NCBI GenBank assembly: GCA_009780755.1
Contig: WQZL01000035.1
Coordinates: forward strand, 1 to 16,588
Direction: 5' to 3'
Source: Promicromonosporaceae bacterium
Lineage (GTDB): Bacteria; Actinomycetota; Actinomycetes; Actinomycetales; Cellulomonadaceae
Length of the DNA stretch: 16,588 nt
The position numbers were made by a program, and so were the translations under genes. The notes beneath the pieces are model-generated. The model did not search any database, was not told the DNA's origin, and saw only the letters and a list, made by a program, of their open reading frames with translations. This document shows positions 12,650-16,588 of this stretch, one piece after another. How positions within the stretch are numbered: position 1 is the stretch's first letter; each line of letters opens with the position of its first letter.

Positions 12650-13454
12650 GTTTGCTCCAAATACGACTCAGGGCGCGGCGGATGGGCACGACGAGGGTGG
12701 CTAGGGTGGCGGCTCCGGCGACGGGAACCGCCGCGAGGGGAAGAAGTTCCCATCTATCCTGCTGTGGGTTCTTCGTTTGTGCCTGGGCTACGGTCGTGGC
12801 CACTGCGGCGACGGAGAGTACCGCCATCGACGAGGATAGGGCGGCACGGATGAGTCGATCCTCGGGGTGTTCTTGGGGTAGCTGCGCCCAGGCCGCCGGA
12901 ATTGCGCCAAGCGCAGCCTGCAAGATGAGCGTCGCCTTGGGCGCCTTTCTCGGCAGCTTTCGCCAAGATGCCGCCAGGGTAATGCTGGTGATTCCGGCGA
13001 TGACTGCCGGTACCGCCTGGGCCACTCGCAGCTCCACCTCCGAGATGGCCTCGAACACCTCGGGGCTGGCATCATCGGGTCGCAGCAAGCCGAGCCGCAC
13101 GGCGAGCGCCCCGTAGTTAAGGCGCCAGCCCAACCCAAAGATCCGGGGCACGATGATGCGCGGATTCAGCGGATCCCAAGCGCGAGTGCGCACCTCCGCG
13201 CTGCCTGGGCCACGGGTTTCCACCGGCAGACCGAGTACACGCCACTGTGGGTCGGCGGGCTGAGGCGGGTCGGTCAGCGCCGCGCTGAGCTGCGCCGCAT
13301 AATCACCGGCGTCGCCGAGCGCCACCGCCGGGTCAAGGTTCGCCTCGCCTAGCTCCGCGAGCTGGGCCGCCAGCGCCTCTAGGGCGCGTTCCCGGTCGGC
13401 GGGTTTTAGGCTCATCAACCCCGCCCGGACGGCTTCAAGGTAGTTGCTTGTCAT
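12642..13454 (-). CDS. HAAS / DUF5808-type membrane protein
   Basis: A 270-residue protein. Residues 1-60 (YLEAVRAGLMSLKPADRERA, then ALGDAGDYAAQLSAAL) match the helical HAAS/DUF1700-like signalling domain that is characteristically encoded next to PadR regulators. Residues about 70-122 contain RVLGLPVETRGPG, AWDPLNPRIIVPRIFGLGW and LNYG, the pattern of DUF5808. The remainder is hydrophobic, with likely membrane segments near 140-160, 172-190, 207-223 and 238-255, and a basic C-terminus. It sits between padR (4-bp overlap) and the PLDc_N gene (8-bp overlap), so it is made with the transporter. A sensor or modulator role in the PadR circuit is inferred from family genomics; no enzyme motif is seen. 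Domain names are from memory of motifs. Confidence 0.75.
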   Translation of the reverse strand: MTSNYLEAVRAGLMSLKPADRERALEALAAQLAELGEANLDPAVALGDAGDYAAQLSAALTDPPQPADPQWRVLGLPVETRGPGSAEVRTRAWDPLNPRIIVPRIFGLGWRLNYGALAVRLGLLRPDDASPEVFEAISEVELRVAQAVPAVIAGITSITLAASWRKLPRKAPKATLILQAALGAIPAAWAQLPQEHPEDRLIRAALSSSMAVLSVAAVATTVAQAQTKNPQQDRWELLPLAAVPVAGAATLATLVVPIRRALSRIWSKHV

Positions 13455-13783
13455 GCGCTCTTCTCCAAAATCTCGGTCATGGCTTCGCTCAGGGCAGCCC
13501 AGGCCATCGTGCCGCCCGTAAGCATTGCCCTCCCCTCCCCGGTAAGTCGGTAATACTTCCGTGGTGGCCCACCGGGAGCCTCCACCCAGCGGGTGGTAAC
13601 CAATCCCGTCTTGTCCAGCCGCGCCAGCAGCGGATACACCGTTCCGGGAGTGGCGGCCAGGGCCGGATGTGCGCCCAGATGCTCAATAATCTCGATGGAG
13701 TAGCACTCTTCGCGGGCGAGTACGGCCAGCGTCGCCAGCTCCAGCACGCCCTTGCGGAGTTGTATCGCCTTGTCCATCGGCAT
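13451..13783 (-). CDS. PadR-family transcriptional regulator
   Basis: A 110-residue winged-helix regulator, first gene of the operon. The core has LELATLAVLAREECYSIEII (helices 1-2), TPGTVYPLLARLDKTGLV (recognition helix region, strongly diagnostic of PadR) and RKYYRLTGEGRAML (wing). The C-terminal dimerisation helix is short, as in PadR subfamily s2. A start at 13792 is possible, but that ATG lies within the 23-bp palindrome and abuts the AAGGA it would need. ATG 13783 has AAGGA at an 8-base spacing and is preferred; ATG 13777 is a third option. It should repress its own operon through the palindrome at 13789-13811, releasing on binding of an unknown ligand. The stop overlaps the HAAS gene start as ATGA. 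Confidence 0.9.
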   Translation of the reverse strand: MPMDKAIQLRKGVLELATLAVLAREECYSIEIIEHLGAHPALAATPGTVYPLLARLDKTGLVTTRWVEAPGGPPRKYYRLTGEGRAMLTGGTMAWAALSEAMTEILEKSA

Positions 13784-13788
13784 AACAA

Positions 13789-13811
13789 GCATCCTTGCAT
13801 TGCAAGGATGC
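13789..13811. promoter_or_regulatory. Perfect 23-bp palindrome, probable PadR operator
   Basis: GCATCCTTGCA and TGCAAGGATGC are perfect 11-bp arms around a single T at 13800. On the minus strand a consensus -35 TTGACA (complement of 13815-13820) precedes it, and AAGGAT (complement of 13791-13796) 18 bp further on could be the -10. The palindrome thus fills the promoter spacer and the translation start region of padR, an ideal place for autorepression. It is also within 65 bp of the divergent DUF4916 start. Confidence 0.7.
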
Positions 13812-13872
13812 TGCTGTCAAGATGCCGCTTACCCAGTGTGACGGGCGGGGTGGACTGTGACAGGATCGTCTC

Positions 13873-14445
13873 GTGACCGCCGCCGCCGAGATGCCGTTGC
13901 CGCCCGATAGGTGGGAGCCACCCACCGCTGATCCTGCCGGATGGCTGGATACTAGCGAGTTCGCCTTAGCCCGCGCCCAGTTACCGCTCGTCTATGTCGA
14001 TGCCGTGCCGGTGCGTACCGATGGCTCTGGCGACGTTGTTTCTGTTGGCCTACTGCTCCGCATGGGGCCGCGCGGGCTGACCCGCTCCATCGTCTCGGGT
14101 CGGGTGCTGTACCACGAGCGGGTGCGAGATGCCCTGCTGCGGCACATCGAAAAGGATCTTGGCCCCGTCGCCCTCCCCCAAATCCCGGCCTCCCCGCAGC
14201 CATTTACCATCGCCGAATATCTGCCCACCCCCGGCATCACGCCCTTCTGTGACCCGCGTCACCACGCCGTCTCCCTGGCCTATGTTGTGCCCGTCACGGG
14301 CGACTGCCAACCGCAGCAAGATGCCCTCGAAATCGCTTGGCTTTCCCCCGAGGAGGCATGCGGCGACGCCGTGGGCGCCGAGTTTGTTGGCGGACAGGGA
14401 GCGTTGATTAAGCAGGCGATGGCCTGGGTGGGGCGGTTTAGCTAA
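13873..14445 (+). CDS. DUF4916 / NUDIX-hydrolase-like protein
   Basis: A 190-residue protein of the actinobacterial DUF4916 family, structurally assigned to the NUDIX superfamily. Recognisable blocks are PLVYVDAVPVR (38-48), SGRVLYHERVRDALLRHIEK (75-94), AEYLPTPGITPFCDPRHHAV (114-133), LAYVVPVTGDC (135-145) and ALEIAWLSPEEA (151-162). The Nudix-box equivalent starts at G76 and keeps G-x5-E and R90, but the REUXEE part reads R-H-I-E-K-D, so the metal-binding glutamates are largely missing and hydrolase activity is doubtful. The GTG start at 13873 has no Shine-Dalgarno; CAGGAT lies six bases upstream, with TGTGAC at about 18 bp before it. It diverges from padR and converges on the ABC-F gene, overlapping by 8 bp in the palindrome TTAGCTAA. 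Function unknown. Confidence 0.85.
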   Translation: MTAAAEMPLPPDRWEPPTADPAGWLDTSEFALARAQLPLVYVDAVPVRTDGSGDVVSVGLLLRMGPRGLTRSIVSGRVLYHERVRDALLRHIEKDLGPVALPQIPASPQPFTIAEYLPTPGITPFCDPRHHAVSLAYVVPVTGDCQPQQDALEIAWLSPEEACGDAVGAEFVGGQGALIKQAMAWVGRFS

Positions 14446-16219
14446 ACGTTTGGGCTGCGGTGAGGGTTAATGTCGGCCAATCCGCCAGGTCTTCGCGCAT
14501 CCTCCGGTCGTGTGTGGCCACCACCACGGCGGCCGACGTGCGGATCAGCGCGCGGGTGAGTTCGTCCACCAGGTCGATGGCCAGGTGGTTGGTCGGTTCG
14601 ACCAGCAGAAGCAGATGCGGCGACGGCACCAGCGTGCGGGCCAGCTCGAAGCGTCGCCGCTGTCCCACCGAGAGTTCGGCCAGCGGCCGGTCCAGGTCTT
14701 CTTCGCTCAGCAGGCCGAGCGCGGCAATCGGGATCACCGCGTTTGGGTCGAGCAAGCCGCGCGCCAACAGCGCCAGCACCTCATCCGCTGCCGCATCGAA
14801 GCCGGTTAACGCCCGCGAATCTATCGCCCCCCGTTCGATGAGCGCGGCATTCTCCTGCCCAACTACACCCAATCGCACGTCGGCCACCTGCTCTCGCGTA
14901 CCCCGGGCAAGCGGCAACGTCCCGGCCAACGCGGCCAGCAGCGTCGATTTTCCGGTGCCGTTGCCACCCACGACGAGGAGGCGTCCGGCGGGCGGGATGG
15001 CGATGCGCGTGCCGGGCAGGTCGAGGCGAATGTTGCCCTCGCCTCCTAGCACCAAGGGGTTGCGCAGTTCAATCAACGGCTGGCCAGGGTCCCAGCCCGG
15101 CGACATGGTCGGCAGGTCGGGGAATTGCAGTTCTAGCGGTGGCTGGGGGACGTCGATGGCTTCGGCTTTTAGCTTCTCCACCAGCCGGTCGGCCGCCTTG
15201 ACGTGGATGCGTGCCCGCGTGGCCCGGCGATGTTTCTGCGACCCCTTAGGCGGTCGCCATTCATCCGATAACCCCTCGTAGGAGGCGTCTAGTCGTTCGG
15301 CGAGTGCCGCGGCTCGCTTGCGTTCGGCCCGGTAGCGCTGCCGCCAGCGGGCGAGGGCTTGGGCCTTGTTGAACCGGTATGAGTGGTAGCCGGGCTGTCC
15401 GTAAAGCACCGGTTTGCCATCCCAGGATGGGTCTAGGTCATAAATTGCGGTAGCCACATCATCGAGCAATTGCCGATCATGGGTGACCAGCACCACCCCG
15501 CCGTGCCACGCGGCCAGCTCGGCGGTCAGGAATTCGATGGCCGCATCGTCGAGGTGATTGGTGGGTTCATCGAGCAACAGCAGGTCGGCGCGCTCGGCCA
15601 GACGGCAGGCCAGCCGCACCCGATACCGTTCGCCAACGCTCAGCGTTTCCAGGCGGCGAGAGTGGTCACGGCAAGCGAAGAGCCGGGTAAGCGCCACGTC
15701 AACCCTGCGGTCGGCATCCCAGGCGGCCAGCGCTTCGGCCCGCGCAAGCAAGTTGGCCAGCGTTTGCAGGTTGCCCGAGTCATGGTCGAACGATGCAGCC
15801 GCCGCCTCTAGTTCGGCTGCCGCCTGTCGCACCCCGGCTAAGGTGTCCCGCACCAGGTCACCCACCGTCTCCCCTGGTTGCACGTCGAGTTCCTGCTCAA
15901 CGATGGCCAGAGCGCCCTGCCGCCTGATCTCCCCGGCGGTGGGGGTAAGCATTCCGGCCAGCAGGTGCAGCAGGGTGGACTTACCCGACCCGTTCTCGCC
16001 CACCAGCCCAATGCGGGTACCGGCTGAGATGCGCAAGTTGACGCCATGAAACACTTCGGCGCGCGCTTCCCGCGGTTCGGCAACCGTCACCTGACCATCC
16101 GATAACCCAACGGGGCGACGAGTGCCCGCCCCAAAGGTCACCACCCGTTCGTCATCATCTGCCGCCGCGACCGCTTGGCCCGGATAGGCAAAGGCAACAT
16201 CGGAAGCGATCAAATACAC
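14438..16219 (-). CDS. ABC-F family ATPase with altered second Walker B
   Basis: A 593-residue soluble protein with two ATPase domains and no membrane segments, the ABC-F plan. ABC-F proteins act on the ribosome as translation factors or antibiotic-protection proteins. NBD1: Walker A GENGSGKS (74-81), signature LSVGE (193-197), Walker B LLLLDEPTNHLD (D217, E218). A charged, helical interdomain linker (about 270-345, Arg/Lys-rich) corresponds to the P-site-tRNA-interacting segment. NBD2: Walker A GGNGTGKS (418-425), signature LSVGQ (516-520), Walker B LLLLVEPTNHL, where the usual Asp is Val540 while Glu541 remains. An insert of about 35 residues interrupts NBD1 between the first strand and VFHGVNL. 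The GTG start at 16219 lacks a Shine-Dalgarno; TAGAGT (complement of 16226-16231) lies six bases before it. Whether it gives macrolide/lincosamide/pleuromutilin protection cannot be told from sequence. Confidence 0.9.
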   Translation of the reverse strand: MYLIASDVAFAYPGQAVAAADDDERVVTFGAGTRRPVGLSDGQVTVAEPREARAEVFHGVNLRISAGTRIGLVGENGSGKSTLLHLLAGMLTPTAGEIRRQGALAIVEQELDVQPGETVGDLVRDTLAGVRQAAAELEAAAASFDHDSGNLQTLANLLARAEALAAWDADRRVDVALTRLFACRDHSRRLETLSVGERYRVRLACRLAERADLLLLDEPTNHLDDAAIEFLTAELAAWHGGVVLVTHDRQLLDDVATAIYDLDPSWDGKPVLYGQPGYHSYRFNKAQALARWRQRYRAERKRAAALAERLDASYEGLSDEWRPPKGSQKHRRATRARIHVKAADRLVEKLKAEAIDVPQPPLELQFPDLPTMSPGWDPGQPLIELRNPLVLGGEGNIRLDLPGTRIAIPPAGRLLVVGGNGTGKSTLLAALAGTLPLARGTREQVADVRLGVVGQENAALIERGAIDSRALTGFDAAADEVLALLARGLLDPNAVIPIAALGLLSEEDLDRPLAELSVGQRRRFELARTLVPSPHLLLLVEPTNHLAIDLVDELTRALIRTSAAVVVATHDRRMREDLADWPTLTLTAAQTFS

Positions 16220-16259
16220 ACCCCAACTCTACTGATGGGTGAGCGTTGAGCGCCCGCGG

Positions 16260-16304
16260 GTGGTTGAGCAGGAGGGCCGCTAGGCCCGACGTGTTCGAAA
16301 CCAC
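16260..16304. repeat. Long imperfect palindrome related to the 23-bp repeat
   Basis: GTGGTTGAGC at the left end pairs outermost with AAACCAC at the right end, and GGGCC (16274-16278) pairs with GGCCC (16282-16286) at the tip. The ends are those of the 23-bp GTGGTT...AACCAC repeat in inverted orientation with an internal hairpin, matching a common longer form of this actinobacterial interspersed element. Confidence 0.6.
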
Positions 16305-16319
16305 ATCACCGCTCGTCGA

Positions 16320-16342
16320 GTGGTTTCGACAAGCTCAACCAC
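16320..16342. repeat. 23-bp interspersed palindrome, second copy
   Basis: It begins GTGGTTTCGAC and ends CTCAACCAC, with 22 of 23 bases identical to the copy inside the ABC exporter gene at 6303-6325. Here it is intergenic, 16 bp from the longer palindrome at 16260-16304. Confidence 0.75.
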
Positions 16343-16377
16343 CGAAAACCGTCATCCTGCCCGAGCGGTTTCGGAGT

Positions 16378-16417
16378 CCCCGCAAGTCCCCTCAGCGAAA
16401 CGAGAAGACCCGCGGGG
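16378..16417. repeat. Hairpin-forming element between repeats
   Basis: CCCCGC (16378-16383) pairs with GCGGGG (16412-16417), with a further GTC/GAC pairing inside and CCCTCAGCGAAACGAG in the loop region. It looks like part of a composite interspersed element adjoining the 23-bp repeat; on its own it could also act as a terminator. Confidence 0.45.
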
Positions 16418-16469
16418 AGAAGCCATCGAGCCGCAGAACCTAAACCACACACGTCTACTCTAAGTTTGC

Positions 16470-16587
16470 CGAACCGGACTTCCGTCGACTTTTCAGCTGC
16501 CGAACCGGACGTTTGTCGTGGTTTTGGGCAGTTTTCCGCGGCAAACGTCCGGTTCGAGGCGAGAAAAGCCGACAAACATCCGGTTCG
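16470..16587. repeat. Four copies of an 18-bp repeat (consensus CGAACCGGACGTTTGTCG) in head-to-head arrangement
   Basis: Forward copies lie at 16470-16487 and 16501-16518; reverse-complement copies at 16539-16556 and 16570-16587. Each differs from the consensus by zero to three bases. Copies two and three form a hairpin with 15 perfectly paired bases from the outside inwards and a loop of about 20 bases. The outer copies extend the symmetry, with CTTTTC (after copy one) matching GAAAAG (before copy four). The series may continue beyond the window. Confidence 0.8.
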
Positions 16588-16588
16588 A

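Larger units (their letters stand above)
16220..16588. other. Gene-free segment rich in interspersed repeats
   Basis: About 370 bp upstream of the ABC-F gene hold no convincing coding frame. Apart from the likely ABC-F promoter (16220-16231), the segment is almost entirely inverted repeats: a long imperfect palindrome (16260-16304), the 23-bp repeat (16320-16342), a CCCCGC/GCGGGG hairpin (16378-16417) and an 18-bp repeat in four copies (16470-16587). It continues past the window end. Confidence 0.7.

Noticed and set aside
16470..16587. CRISPR array
   Set aside because: The 18-bp repeats are in both orientations with unequal spacing, are too short and few, and no cas genes are present.

Overview
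The window is GC-rich chromosomal DNA with GTG/ATG starts, many start-stop (ATGA) overlaps and typical actinobacterial families: GuaB3, DUF4916/NUDIX-like, PadR-HAAS, a GroES-like co-chaperone, and the interspersed 'GTGGTTTCGAC...CTCAACCAC' palindrome that also encodes VEPVETT-type peptides. This points to an actinomycete, perhaps Propionibacteriales or Micrococcales, although the genus cannot be fixed from sequence alone.

Layout. 1-318 (-): 5' end of a secreted or membrane-anchored protein that leaves the window. 523-2403 (+): a P1B metal-transport ATPase with the TPC/QExxD signature, overlapping the 3' end of guaB3 (2381-3505, -). 3606-4313 (+): a DEDDh 3'-5' exonuclease, convergent with and sharing a CTAG stop with a two-gene heterodimeric ABC exporter (4310-8163, -). 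8271-10526: an accessory stretch with a decayed second copy of the tRNA-Lys 3' end, a 116-codon orphan ORF, a 45-aa Cys-rich small ORF with a perfect Shine-Dalgarno and a strong hairpin behind it, tRNA-Lys(CTT), a GroES-like gene, tRNA-Leu(TAG) with promoter and terminator, and an AT-richer HNH endonuclease gene ending inside that terminator. 10663-13783 (-): a tightly coupled five-gene operon, padR / HAAS-DUF5808 / PLDc_N / ABC ATPase / ABC-2 permease, with a perfect 23-bp palindrome at its promoter. 13873-14445 (+): a DUF4916 NUDIX-like protein, convergent with and overlapping an ABC-F protein (14438-16219, -). 16220-16588: no gene, but a dense cluster of interspersed palindromes and an 18-bp repeat in four copies.

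How it works together. The theme is envelope and stress transport: metal efflux, a drug or lipid ABC exporter, a PadR-controlled ABC-2 exporter resembling the yxlEFG module, and a ribosome-acting ABC-F factor, between core nucleotide and DNA-repair genes. The least conventional part is 8.27-9.22 kb, which looks like a very small tRNA-Lys-bounded islet carrying two orphan genes. Next in interest are the ABC-F protein, whose second Walker B aspartate is valine, and the palindromic repeats inserted in coding sequence at the junction of the two ABC exporter subunits. I do not see a CRISPR array, transposase, integrase or recognisable defence system.
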